A DNA stretch of 64,000 nt from Diphasiastrum complanatum (GCA_029204225.1 MU831951.1:30985-94984); one strand, 5' to 3'. Numbered from the stretch's first letter, positions 46,700 through 59,339 are shown. Numbers and translations: made by a program. The notes: a model not told the origin generated them from the letters alone.

Positions 46700-47110
46700 A
46701 AAACTTTTTGGAGTTGATTCGGCTAGCATGCCGGTGTGCTAGCCAAGTAAATTATAAATATAAAAGCTATTTTGAGACATTTGAGAACCAATTTCGAGTA
46801 AAAATATTGTTTTGGAATATTTATTTAAAGCTCCCAACATAGTAAGCCGATGAGTAAAACAATTAAAAAAAAAAATTTACAGCCTTTAAAGATAGCACGC
46901 CGGTGTGCTACATGAAATGAGAATTTTGTTTTGCAACCAAACAAGATAGCACGCCGGCGTGCTATATGAAATGAGAAATTTTTTTTGCAGCCAACCCAGA
47001 TAGCACGCCGGCATGCTACATGGGTTGGTTGCACACAAAACAAAACAAGACTTTTTCTATTTTTGGTGTGATATCTGGGTTGGCTGCAAAAAAAAAATTG
47101 TTTTGAATTT
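46700..47110. repeat. Palindrome array, inverted copy
   Basis: Palindromes at 46893-46910, 46947-46964 (perfect TAGCACGCCGGCGTGCTA) and 47001-47018. A further palindrome, GGCTAGCATGCCGGTGTGCTAGCC-like, lies at about 46722-46745. The array corresponds to 14086-14290 in inverted orientation and belongs to the block that continues to 48440. Confidence 0.75.
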
Positions 47111-47442
47111 TTTTTTACTTAGTGGGATCTTTAATTATGTACCAAACCACATTCTTAATAATAAACATTGAAGTAGTAGCATAAAAAGGGTGCCACACCA
47201 TGTGCTATCTTTTTGTTGAATGATGGCAGGAAAGAAACTCGCAAAACTCGCAAAATGCCAAGGCCCTTAAAAAAGTAAAGTGTTTCAGTAGACTTGTTCT
47301 AAATGCTAGTTTTTGGAAGTTGTTGAAGATGGCCAAGTCTTCAATGACTTCAAGTTATTGAACTTAACATCTAAACTTGAAATTATGATATGATTGGTTA
47401 CCCTTTGCTGGAGATCAGCCAGAAGTCCGTTGTAGACATTCT
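47111..47442 (-). other. Degenerate repeat DNA beside the Gypsy fragment
   Basis: Inverted copy of 13726-14085. No gene. Confidence 0.5.
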
Positions 47443-48100
47443 TCAAATAGTTTGGCTGTCTAAGTTATGATTCCTACAGGTATCAGATGAGGCAACTGCG
47501 GGCTTAATTTTCAACAATATGTTCCCATGGAGATTCGGGATAGGCAAGGGATGAAGAAGTCCTTGGATTTTTAAGCATCTTTCGTCCTTGTTATGTTGAC
47601 ATACTAAACATGCATTTACATAGTGTCTTGTGTCCTGATGCATGGTAGCCCCATAAAAGAATCTTTTTAAACCCTCAAGAGTAGAAGGTATTCCTCTGTG
47701 GGTTGTGGCTTTCTTGTAGGATTTTGGTTCAGAAGGCCATGGGTATACATAATTAATCCTCTTTGAATAAAAAACCCATCTTTCATGATATAGTCTTTAT
47801 GGCCCTGATCTTTTTTTAGCATCTCATGGATATGTTTAAAATCGGGATCACACATATCTTTGAAAGGAGTAAAGTCTTCATGATAAGCTATAAATATATG
47901 GTTGACTTTGGGTATTCTAGACAATGCATCTGAGGCTTTGATGATCCATTTTAACCAAGAAATCATGTCCTAAGAGGTAGCGTTTCCATAATTTAAGGGC
48001 ATGGATAACCGCTAAATGTTCTTTCTCATATATGTCATATTGTAATTCAACATATTGACATAGTTTTACTTTGCATAAAGTATACAAAGCTACTAGAAGC
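47443..48100 (-). pseudogene. Gypsy RNase H / integrase zinc-domain fragment (inverted copy)
   Basis: It carries the same H2C2 domain as 13060-13725 on the minus strand (CLVCQHNKD, MHQDTRHY, ASDALSRI), broken into frames 47966-47667 and 47643-47443. The order primer site (48802), unassigned DNA, RNase H, integrase on the minus strand shows a Gypsy element from which gag, protease and RT have been deleted. Confidence 0.82.
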
Positions 48101-48801
48101 TTAAATCAACAACACATGACATGCACAATTAAAAAAAACTTGATGTGCATTCTAATCTAAATCATTCTTGATACAACTTGATATTGACCACTCTATTTCA
48201 TGTTTATCTTTAAAAAATCTGCAGATCTAGCCTTAAAGCATTCTTTCGGTCCCAAAGGACAATCAATATGCTTAAGAAAATACTTCCCCTGTTTTACTAG
48301 TGTGGCCTTCAAAGATCAAATGGCCACGACTAACTTTGGGTTGTATGTTCCTTGTACATGTGACTTTTTGATTCTCTGCATCTATGTTTCCAATGTCCCA
48401 TTGTCGGATTCTTCATCATGCTAAGCATGAGTCTTGGTCTTCTTGATTCACTCCATGCAATTCAAGCTTCTTGATGCAAAAGGTCTCTTGAACAATGGAT
48501 GAAGATCTCTCATCTCCTTTTTTTTTTTTTTGTTTTCCACCAAGCGGGTTCGTGACTGTGAATCTTCAATCATATCTTGAGCTTTTTATAGCAATTTGAA
48601 GGTCTAATTCTCGTGGATCTCCCAAGTGTAGTCGATTTGCTCTTGTATTTAAAAAGATCTTGGAAATAGAATGAGACTCGAGAGAAAGGAAAATCAATTC
48701 AAAAAAAGAGATGCAAGGTTCTATGTATTGGCATTTGGGTCATACATTAACAACAACACTTTCACCAAAAAGTTCACAAAAATTGAAGTTTGACAAACCT
48801 T
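48101..48801 (-). other. Remains of Gypsy internal sequence
   Basis: The part up to about 48440 is shared with 12707-13059. The part nearer the primer site is unique in the window. No domain recognised. Confidence 0.4.
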
Positions 48802-48814
48802 GGCTCTGATACCA
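48802..48814 (-). other. Primer-binding site (initiator tRNA-Met)
   Basis: TGGTATCAGAGCC on the minus strand, four bases inside an LTR that ends GGAGTTCACA. Confidence 0.75.
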
Positions 48815-48818
48815 AAAC

Positions 48819-49019
48819 TGTGAACTCCAAGGCAAATTTCTTCCTAGACTTAAGTTCACAAAAAGTGACCTTGACTTGCAATGCGAAATATTCTTTTGAA
48901 AAGGTAAATGAATTCTTAGAATCTTTTAAAAAAGAAATCATATACAAATAAAAAATGTTGTAAGTCATTCATTCACATCAAGCATCCACATGAGACATGA
49001 TGAGGGGTCAAAATGAGGA
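48819..49019 (-). repeat. 5' LTR fragment of the deleted Gypsy element
   Basis: On the plus strand it begins TGTGAACTCC next to the primer site and runs about 200 bp until the poly-C tract. The outer end is missing. Confidence 0.5.
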
Positions 49020-49044
49020 CCCCCCCCCCCCCCCCCCCCCCCCC
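49020..49044 (+). repeat. 25-base poly-C tract at a segment junction
   Basis: An uninterrupted C run between the LTR fragment and the start of the inverted copy of the SmD2 upstream segment. It is the only such run in the window. Confidence 0.9.
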
Positions 49045-51391
49045 AATAAGAATCATCAATTCCTAGGCTCTTTTTTCTAGGGGTTCTCCATCCCCAATCA
49101 TGGCAGAGAAGATCCAAAGAGGTGATCAATCCCTCAGCTTGTCCCCAATTCTTTATAGACTCCCTTGAGCTTTCATTGTAGACTTATGAAAAAGCCTTCA
49201 ATATAGACTCCCTTGAGCCTTCTTATGGTATCCTTCATAAGCTTTAATAAGCTTTCAAATTCTTGTTCTTGTTCCTTAGGTATTTCTTCACATACCTGCA
49301 CAAACCTTAAAGAAAGGTTAGTTGTGAAATCTTACCATTAGAAATGGTTCATCATATAATTTTCTAAGTTCTTAAATCTTTAGATTCTACTAATAGAATC
49401 TATACATCATCACAAGCTGTTAGTAGGAATCACAGTTTCATGAATTTCTCATCTTTAGGTAATAGTACCTATACATGCACTGAATTCTTTTGCAAAATCA
49501 AACTTATTAAATATGAGATCATATCTTAGTTAAATCATTTGTGCAAAACAAAATGAATGGAAGATGGGATAGTCTTTATTTCTAGGGCATTGTGCCTCTG
49601 CAATTTACGGGAAAGGTCACTGTAAACTCCATTCTCATGTGTGTAGATATCATTGTTTTGGAATCAGATACATGCATGTTGTGGTGATGTAGCATGCTTG
49701 GTTCGACTTGTTTGTCTAGGTTCAATTCTATTCCTAGCCGAGAGTGTCGTGGGTGGATGCTTGGAAAAATACTATCAGTTACGATTTTTTTTTACATTTT
49801 TGTTTTGATACAAATAATACTCACCCATCCATATTGACGTTGGATTTGGGACATGCCCATGGGCCACCCGAGATTGGCATGACAAGGGTAGGTTGTTGTG
49901 CCATTGCAGAGGATCAATCATTGGTTGCAGCTCACACTATCCACCATCTTCCAAGCTAGGTCGCCATGTACCAAGCAATGGCAGGGCATCGTGAACCAAG
50001 TGGGGCTGGTTGGGAAGAGCTCATGAAGCTGAAAATTGGGGGGTTGGCAACCTAGGCTAGGCAACTAGCCATTGACGACGGGAGGAATGATGGCCCCCAT
50101 GATTTTCAGACTCGGGCCCTAAGCAAGGGTGGGAACAACGGGACTCTTCAACAATAACGCCCCGACAAGGGGGATACTTCAAGGGCCCACGTGGCCCAAT
50201 CCCAGATTTAGGTGCAATGGGGATTGTCCCTTGACACTGAGTAGGTATATCTTAAAGGGTGGTCAAGAAGGCCAAGGATCCTTAGAAAGTGGGTCAGAGC
50301 CCGTAGATGAAGGACGTGCCCTTGCAAGTAAAGGTAGGTTATTTTTTCTCAGATTTTTGCGATCGCTATTCTTTTCTGCTCGTCTTCTCCAGCTCTCTCC
50401 AGCAAGCATACGAGAACGAGGAAGGTGCACCAGCATCGCCAAGATCCAAACGCTTGCCTCATCTATCTGACACCATGAGCTCGGTTCTTCTGTTTTCTCA
50501 ATTTAGTTTTACGTTTGCAGCTGTTTTTGTTTGTTTTGTTGTTTCTGTTTTGTGACTGATTTCATTGTTTAGTATGGTTGTATTCACTAACTCCTCGCAA
50601 AAATGTAGTGAGATTTTTTCAGGAAAATAAACATTGCATCTAAGTTTTTCATCTGGTTAGATTCTCATACCAAGAAGGGCATAAGCAGATAGAATCCTGC
50701 CTGTGATGCACTATGTATTGCCCATATGAGGACTTTATTTTTGTGCTTAGCTTTTTATCGAGATTTTGCGTTGATGGTTTTGTTGTAACCAACGTCCTTC
50801 ATGGGATTGTAGTTTTGTTGATCATAGCTTTGTCCAATGCATATAGCCTTTTTTAGGATTTAGGTTTAGCCTTGCCCTTTGTTTAAAGCATGCCAAAGTG
50901 TGTCATACCAGTAGGCCACAAAATATATGGTTCAAAAAAAATTAATACAATCTAGAAGTAGTAGTATTTTGGGTTCCTTGGTTTTTACTTTTAAATACAA
51001 GCTTGTTCTAGTCCAAGATTTGAGGTTAATAAGTGGTGGTGCTGTAGTGTTTTTCACGTATTCATTGTTAGATTTTTAGGTTTGTGTAGACCATATTCGT
51101 ACGGATCTGGTTGATGTACACTTTAATTTGTGACAATGGTTTGTGTGTGTTTGTTAATAAGCATCATCAGTTCATTCGACAAATTTGCCTGAACAAACCC
51201 TAAACGAGTGAAATAGATTTCAAATTTACAGTTGCTACTGTTGCTGCAACACGACTTTTGAAAAGAAAGAAATATGATCTAGAATATATGCTTTATATAA
51301 GTCTTGTTGGTCTTCATATATCAGTTTTGAATAATAGTCTCTTCACCTACGTTGCTTGTGCTCTGGCGCCATCTACAGTGGAGTAAAGCCC
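49045..51391 (+). repeat. Inverted copy of the SmD2 upstream segment
   Basis: Inverted match of 33941-35948. From about 49480 the coordinates of the pair add up to 85332 throughout, so there are almost no indels. ORFs at 50129-50470 and 50307-50555 are near-identical to those at 35203 and 35025. About 340 bp at 49137-49477 have no counterpart in the other two copies. The SINE-like stretch is at 49670-49745. Confidence 0.85.
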
Positions 51392-51975
51392 ATGGAGGAG
51401 GATACACAAGTAAGTATACCTATGCATCTTACAGGTATACTTAAATGATCAGGAGAAGAATCACCATCCTTTCCTGTGGCGATTGTAACCTTTTAAGCCT
51501 GGTTTATTGTGATATCTTGGATGCATGTATGTGGAATGCATATGTTTCTAAATTTTTATTTGTTGTAGATGTTTAAATCAGGAAAAGACAGAAGCAGACG
51601 AATTCAGCACTGGGCCACTTTCTGTTCTGACAATGAGTCTTAAGAACAACACACAGGTGAGTCTGAATACAAATGAGTATCAGTGTTGAATTTGGAGCAC
51701 AAAAGTTGCGATGAAAAGTTCAGAACTTACTGTTGTTAATTTGTTCACAATGGAGTGTTTCTGGTATTTGAGAACCGTACTGCAGCTACCTTTACCAAAC
51801 TGGCTTAATGTAGGATTTTTCTCGTAAGTTACTGCCCTTGTATTTTGTTACTCACATCGTATGTTTGAATCAGTACAATGCCTGACAAGCTGGTTGTATT
51901 TCATGTTAGGTTGTGATCAATTGCAGAAATAATCAGAAGCTTTTAGGGCGAGTGAAGGGCTTTGATAGGCACTGC
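51392..51975 (+). pseudogene. SmD2 copy 3, cut in the third coding exon by an LTR
   Basis: Exons 51392-51409, 51582-51656 and 51910-51975, with the same truncation after FDRHC as copy 2. The unspliced frame of exon 3 continues 32 codons into the antisense LTR and stops at 52072-52074. It would encode 53 SmD2 residues plus the LTR tail if spliced like the intact gene. The Sm2 motif is missing, so no normal Sm fold is expected. Confidence 0.85.
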
Positions 51976-53132
51976 TACACTCTAGGATCTGTTTACTCTG
52001 TCCTCACGCTCCAAGGAGTACCACCAGAGAACACGCAAGTACCAAAAGTACAGAGATCTGACCTGATGGCATGACGTCAGCTGATACTCCCTAGGTCGTG
52101 GCTAAACTACCACTCTTGTAATTCTCTGGTTAGTTGTAGATGGTTAATCACTCTAATCTTAGATTTGCATAGAGAGACTGTACTTATTGAATAATACTTG
52201 ACATATATCAATAGGATACACACTTAAACATAGATAAGTAGTACCTGACTACCCTCTGGAGGATTGTAGGAGTGTTTCAGCTGGCAGTGCCCAGCAAACG
52301 CGTCTGAACTCCATCCGAATCTCGAAGGAGAGTCGCGAATGTTTTCTCCTCACGATTCTGACTCGCTTTCTCATCACATAAATTGACAAAACAAGAATCA
52401 AGAACTAATCTACAGCATTTTAGGAGTCCAAGAATCAATAAACCAACCAGCCTTTTGATTCTTGGACACCCCAAGAACATCAAGAACTGGAATGTCAGAG
52501 ATATGCAAGATTTACACCACAGATTCAGCCTATGTAGTTTACCTGAATGCTGGTTCCTACATTAATCCACAAACAAGGAAAGAAACTAATCTACTCTACG
52601 AAAGCAGCAAATCTAATCCACTCTACAGTCCACAACCACACACAAAGGGAAGGAAGGGCAAGATCATGAATGCATCACTCAAAAAACAAGCATGATCAAG
52701 GAGCTCAATGGATGCACCAAACTCGTAAAGGCTCTTCTCATTTCAGCATGGAGTTGATACAATTCACAAAAAACTCCTCTAAACAAAGAGGGAATCTCTT
52801 TAATAAGCAAGAGAGCTTCTTAGGTGGATCCTAGTGGAATTTCCACATTTCACAAATTACAAGTGGAACAGTGGCTCACTCTACCTTCTTTAAGAGGAGT
52901 CTACTTGCATTTATTACATTTGCCTAGAAATACTAGTTCTTACATGGTCATTCCATCTTTCGAGATTCACCATGAGGCTTACACAGTTCTTACTTGTCAT
53001 TACTAACTAGTATTCCTCGGCTCTCAGTCTTCATTAGTCTCGTATTCTCAAAGACCTCCTCGGTCTAAGGTGAGAGGTGCTCTTGAGTTGCTCTATCCGA
53101 GTATCTTGGGAATTCGACAGAATCAGCCAACA
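51976..53132 (-). repeat. 3' LTR of the minus-strand gag-only element
   Basis: Near-identical inverted copy of 32200-33356; its peptide-sized ORFs differ at only one or two residues. It starts TGTTGGCTG at 53132 on the minus strand. Confidence 0.75.
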
Positions 53133-55441
53133 TCATCCCACTCCTAATGTGTTATAGGACCCATTGCAACTCATATTGGACGATGTCGCTCAGCTTTGCA
53201 TTGGCATCTTCGATCGTCACTTGGAAAAGCTTACATAAAACCAAGTGCTTATTGTCGCCAGTCTTTATCACAAAACCTGTTTTTCATGAATTGCCGCAGT
53301 TTAACCAGAATGTCTTATTGCTGCAATTGGTTGACATTCTCAAATTTGGAGAGCTCTCAGCAATTTCACAACTTGTATGCTCGAGTGCTTTCCATGTGTT
53401 TCTTTGTTTTGTCACTTGTATTTGCCATTGACAGTTTCATCTTTGGTTTCTTGGCAGATTCTATCTTCTGGGAGGTCTGTATCCTCCATTTGCCTCTGGG
53501 TGTTTCCGTGGTTATTCTCTCAGTTGAAGTTCCAGTCTCAAGGAAAACCTTTGATTTGCAGGTTGCACAGACTTTGGTTATCAGTCTCAAGGGGATGGAC
53601 TCATCATCAATAAATTGGTGGTAGGAACAGATTTGGATGGACAGTTTGATAACATAAAGGAAACATGATGAAGGCTTGGTGGAAGTGTGAGAGTATTGAT
53701 AGTTCTACAGTTGCAGCCTTGGACCCTTGCAATGCCGAGCTTTGACCACCACTTGCTAGGTGAGGAGCTCACTTTATTTGCAGGTTCACGTTGTCTTTAT
53801 CTTTCTTTTTTCTGCAGCTCTTTCTTTTGATCCGTTAAGTTTGGATCTCTTTGGGCTTCATAAGAGAGGATTCAACTATCATTACTCCAAAGAGTTTCTT
53901 TTGATCAAGGTTGATCTGACTCATTTGTTGCTTAAGTTTTGTCTTTTCCTTCTCAGCTTCTTGGATCTTCCTCTTTAGTTCTTCTAGCTGTTTTGCCTGC
54001 TTCTCGGGTCTTCGTTTGACTGATCAACCATTGTAGGTGGCAATTGGTCTTCGAAAGACATTTGCAATGATCTTTCAACTGCTTCGGTAGGACTATAAAA
54101 AAATAGGGATTTCTCAGAAGAAATATAAACTGATGATAAACAAACAGATGGAAGGAAGGGTGGTAGTGACAACGGTAGATGGTTTGGGCAATAGGCATGA
54201 GAATGGATGCAGATGTGTGACGAGAGGTTGGTTGAAGAAGGAGACTGATTTCCCAATGCTTTTGTTTCCCTTTCTGAAGGATCTTCATCGTGACTGGGGT
54301 ACTTCTTCTGATTGAGTCTTTTTGGATTACCCATCTGCCTTCTTTAGTCTTGTCTTTTTCATGTTTGACTTGTGACCTTGGTTGTCGATCTTGCTGATGT
54401 TGTTGCTGGTAATGTGGCTGCTCTAGTGGATCCAAGTAGATCCACTCTCTTCTCCCCCCAAAAAAAAAAATCTATTGGTGGGGATGTTGCTGGTAACTGT
54501 TCATGTTCAAGATTGGAGCGGCGTGTGGAACACGCAGTTGAAAACATGGTGAACATGCGACTGGACTAAAGATTGAACAAATTTTAACTAAATTTGTTTC
54601 GATCTTGCTGTAGTTGACTTGAAGAGGAATATGGCAATGAGGTACAAGAATCAACTCTAACTTGTCATGGATTTCTCATAGTTTTCAAAAAATTGAAACT
54701 GCTATACAAAGTAATCTAAAGATGGATAGATGAATGAAAATGTGTTCTGGAGATGCTCTATAGAAGACTCTCGTGCAGTAGCTATTCCTCATGCAAAAAT
54801 CAATCACACAAAATAGGTGAGGAGAAACAAGGAAATAAACAAACGTGACAGAGAGTGAGAACTGTATAGCACTTGTCGAACAAAACTTGCATTCATCAAC
54901 ATTGATAAGACACCTTGATAGTTGGAATAGTTCATTTGCTTTGTAGAGTAATGATACGTACTCTGATATGCCCTTGTCAAAACAAGGTAGGGTTGGTGAC
55001 ACAAAAATCTACCATCATTGATAGCAGATATTGTAAGATATAGCTTGACATGCAGGTATGGTTGAGGTACTATGTCCTAAGGACCTCTATGAACAAGAGA
55101 TTCAGAACCGAATCTCTATCTCGATTTTCGAATCCGAGAAATATTGTGTATTGGCACATTGAAAATCTTATCAGCTTGTGGAAAGACAAATAGATTTGAG
55201 TTGCAGAAGGGGCGGAAAACTGTCAATTCCCTATGGAAGTTGCTCTTGGTTGGACATTGTAGCAGATGACAGAATATCGGTTTCACTTTCTTGCAACAAT
55301 GACTCATTTCATATTAGTGTCTTGTGGCATTTTGGAGCTGGTATATTGTGCGGTAATGTAGAAGTTTTCTAGAAACTTCTCAAGTGAGCAACAGGTTGAG
55401 CGGTTGGGTGCTATGGTGCTCGTGTGGTTGTCGTGAGGATC
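53133..55441 (-). other. 3' internal region of the minus-strand gag-only element
   Basis: It joins the part shared with 30830-32199 (53133-54500) to the part shared with 43078-43980 (54540-55441). It therefore shows the full order gag, about 2.3 kb without pol, LTR. A 142-codon frame on the opposite strand (53196-53624) has hydrophobic stretches but lies antisense to the element and has no known domain. Confidence 0.65.
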
Positions 55442-56678
55442 CTATCGGGAGTCATAACTAACGTGACGGGTAAGTAGGATCTTAGTTGGTTGCTTTGGAC
55501 AGTCTTTGAAACTGTGTTTTTGAATACAGTCGGGACACTCAGCATGGTACTGGGTCTTAATTGGACAATCAACCATGAAATGGTGGATTTCACCACAGAT
55601 GAAACATCTGGTGTGTAGTGGCCCTTGTATAACGGCGTAGCCATCTTGTATGGCTAGTGGTTCTGGACTTTCTGGTGGATATTCATGATAAGGCAAGGCA
55701 TTTCCAGATTGTGATGGGTGTTCTTCATATTGTTGAACTGTATGTGCTTGGATAGGTCGATATGAAGGACAAGCATCAACATGATGCGTAGCTCGTCAGT
55801 GTGGACACCATATTGTTTTTCGTCTATAAGGTACCTGTGCAGGGTTTGGCTGACCAGGCATATTGCTTTGGATAGACGTCAGGGTAGCTTGAAACTCATT
55901 GGTGAGTTTCTCCATCTATAGCTGATGTTGCTTATTAAGCAACTCCAATTGGAATTTCCAAAGTTGATCTCGGGTGTCGTCGATCGGCTTTGACTCATGG
56001 ACAGGAGCGTGTGGTGCTCGTCTTTCCCTAGATTCGTCAACATCTGATCCTTCGTCTTCTTCCTTCAGACATAGCTAACTTTAGACTTGTGTATTCATCA
56101 TTGGATTTAAGCTCGCATCTAATCCATCTTGAAAGGCCGACTAAGAACCAGATGATGAGCATCTGTTCGGAGGGCTGTTCTTGTACTTGACTTTTGAGTC
56201 GTTTGAAACGCTTGATATAGTCTCGTACACATTCATCTTTTGCCATCTTGATGTTACTCAATTTGACAAAAGGGCTCTCGACCAAGCGAAAGGGCATAAG
56301 GGACTCTTTTAAAATTGACCAGTCTGTCTTCTCTTCACGATCAAGGTTGAAAAACCAGTCACGTGCTTTAGCGATCATGGTCATCGAAAACAGTTGGACC
56401 ATAGCATCGGGGGATGTTTCGCCATATACATCACATGCATTCTCAAAGATTTGCAAAAATCTTTGAGAGTCCGAACTACCGTCAAACTTTGGTAGATCTA
56501 GTTTGGGTATACGTCTCTCAAGATGAGTTCCGTGGGTAGCAGAAACTCCATTAGGGTTCGTTCTGACCTGTGAGGGCTCAGTACCTTAAAAATGGGCTCC
56601 TGCTCATGAAGACTCGGCTCTTTCAGGTTCTTGTCTGTCGAACGGGTTTGTGGATGGCACTTGGAGTTCGGCTCTCAT
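55442..56678 (-). pseudogene. Gypsy-type gag with three zinc-knuckle-like motifs (minus copy)
   Basis: Same gag as 41824-43077. It keeps sense codons at the three positions that are stops in the plus copy, but has its own damage: a 12-bp in-frame loss after ILKES, and a small deletion after LAMS (about 56070) that shifts the frame. The central knuckle reads CFICGEIHHFMVDC and the third CPDCIQKHSFKDC. The start corresponds to the ATG at 56678-56676. No pol follows. Confidence 0.82.
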
Positions 56679-59339
56679 TCGGTAGAGCCTATGACGTCTG
56701 ATTTGTTCAGCTACAGGGGACCGAATCTCGTATGGATAATCGTCTGGGACTTCTGGCTCGTTTTGTTGGTCCATTGAGGACTGGTGTGTTTGTTTTTGTG
56801 TTGGGTATGAGTTTTTTTTATTGTGTTTTTGATTTTTCGAGTTTTTTTGTGTTTTTGGGGAGGGTTTTTTTTTTTTTTTTTTGGTGTTTTGCGGTCCCTA
56901 CGGTTTACGATTTACGGTTACGGGGGGTTGCGGTTATTTGTGGTAGATTTCTGTCAGTGGTGATATCTAGTTGGTGCGGTTAGTTGCGATCTGTGTTTCG
57001 TTGTGGTCAGTTGCGATCCGTTGCGATTGTGGTGGAGACGGGTGAATGCGGTAGATGATTGTGGTTTTGACGGGTATATGTAGTGTCGACGGGTACCTGT
57101 AATGACGGTGGTTGATTGCGGTAGCAGTAGTTGAGTACGGTTTTAGTGGTGTCAGTGTGCGGTGTCAACGGTGCTATTCGGATGGTGGCCTGTTGGCTGC
57201 TGAAGGTGGAAGGGGTTTGAATATGGTCACGTCAATGCATTAGGAGATGCGGTGAGTTGTGGTTGGTTACGACAGGGCAACGATGGATTGGATTGGAATA
57301 CGGGTGGAGGAATGATGGGATTGGATTAGGGTGACGAAATGATGTAGTTTGATTGCGGTCTAATGCGGTTGAGGACGGAGGGATGCGGTTGATGACGTTG
57401 GAGATGGTTGAATGCTGTTTCAGCAAACGTTTGTGGGCGAAGGGTCCGTGTGCCGGCGTAAGGTGGTGTTTGTGGGAATTTGCGGTAGCTATGGTTCTAT
57501 TGTGGGTGCGATTGGAGTGTGAGTTGGTTTTAGTTAAGTGCGTGTGTGACAGTTTACGGCAGTCAGTATGTATCAAAGGCTGATGTAGTTGGGGTGCGGG
57601 TGGAGTGGATGTCTGCAGTTTATGCCAGGTTACGGATGTGCGATTGTAATGTGGTTGCTGGTGGTGATCGCTGTCTGTAGTGGTGTCAGTTGAAAGGTGC
57701 AGTTAAATGCAGTGGTTGTGTGTTTTTGGATGGTTTTGGAATGGACGTATGCAGATTGTGACTGATTATAATCGGAATACAATGGAGCGGTCGAATTTGT
57801 AAGTGGTCATTATAATGCGATCTTGCGATTTGCGGTGGGGTGCGGGTGATTGCGAGCAGTGGTGGAGGCGGTGTGATTACGGTCTCGACAGTTGTATGTG
57901 GTGTTAATGTTTGAATGCAGTTTCGATGGGTGGACACGGTTTCAACGGGTGATTGCGGTGGAACGAGTGCATGCGGTTGTTACGTTTATGTCAAGTGACG
58001 GATGTGTTGTTGTGATGTGGCTACTGGCGGTGGTTGCGGTCTGGAGCGGTGTCAGTTGGAATCTATTGCGAGGATGGCAAATGGAGATGGGTGTAGGTGA
58101 ATGTAGTGGTCGTGTGTGTTGGGATGGTAATGGGATGGATGTAAGGAGAAATGGAGATGGAGAGATGTGAATGCGGGTGTTACGTTTGTTGTGGTTTGAA
58201 GACGCTCAGGTTGGAGGTGACTGAGGCCGCTATGGCTGAACGGTGGATTTGGTTGAATGTGTGTGAGCGTTGGAACATGGTGATGTGGTTTCTACGGTGT
58301 GAGAATGGAGACAATTGGATTGCGGTGGGTAGCGATGTTTTGCAGTCTGCTGGATTGGAATTAGTTGTGGTTAGTTACGGGATGGTTGATTGTTGGTCAC
58401 GTGGGATTTGGTGCAGTGATGGTGGTTAATTAGGATCTACAGGGCAAGGTAGTCAGGATGGATTAATGTGTGCGTGGTTTGAATTTCTTTGGTTGTAGGG
58501 GAAAGAGACTGCTACGGCTGAAGATCAGATGGCTTGCGGTTTCCACGGTGTGAGAATAAAGACGAGGTGATTGTGGAGTTGTGCGGTGGGTTATGGTGGA
58601 TGTGGTCATTATGGCGGATGTGGTGATTACGATATACAGGGAGCGGTTGTGGCGATTGCGATTTCAACGGCTGGGTGCGGTTTCAACGGCGATATGCAAA
58701 TGTGGGTAGAGGGTGGTCTCTTGGCTGTTGAAGGTGGTCGAGGGTCGTCATAGGGTCGTCTGATTGCGGTCTGTTGCGACTGTGGAGGAATCGGTTGTAA
58801 TGAGGGGATTAAGGGTGGATGCATGTAGTGTTCGGGTTCGGTTGCGATGGTGTAGAGGAGTGACTATGTTGTGATTAGATGTGGATGATTAGGTGATGTG
58901 GAGTGCAGCCAATTGCGGTTGAAGGTGAAAGGGGTGTGAATGCGGTGGGTTGCGAATGAAGGATGAATGGCGTTGGGTGTTTGTGAATGCAGACCAATGC
59001 GATGTGTTTGCGAGTTAGGCGGGGTAGTTAGCAGATTGGTGTTCTGCGATGCAATGTGGTCAGTTGTGGTGTAGTGCGGGGTAGTATGGGTGTATGTGTT
59101 CTTGTTTGCGACTGCTAATGAAGGCAGTATGTTTGCGGTCTAATGTGGATGCGGGTAGGTGTGTGATTAGTACAGGCGGAGAGGCGTGGGAGATGAATAG
59201 GGGCAGAGTGCATAAGATGCAAACGGAGATTGACGGAGTCAGATGCAAACGAAGGTAGAAGGTGGTGGATGCAAAGAAAATGCGTAGTAATTTGTTATGG
59301 TCTAGCGTGGATGTCGTCTAGCTAAAGTGTGAGAGATCC

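Noticed and set aside
53196-53624. 142-codon hydrophobic ORF, also at 31708-32136
   Set aside because: It is antisense to the retroelement, has no known domain, and its conservation is explained by the recent inverted duplication.
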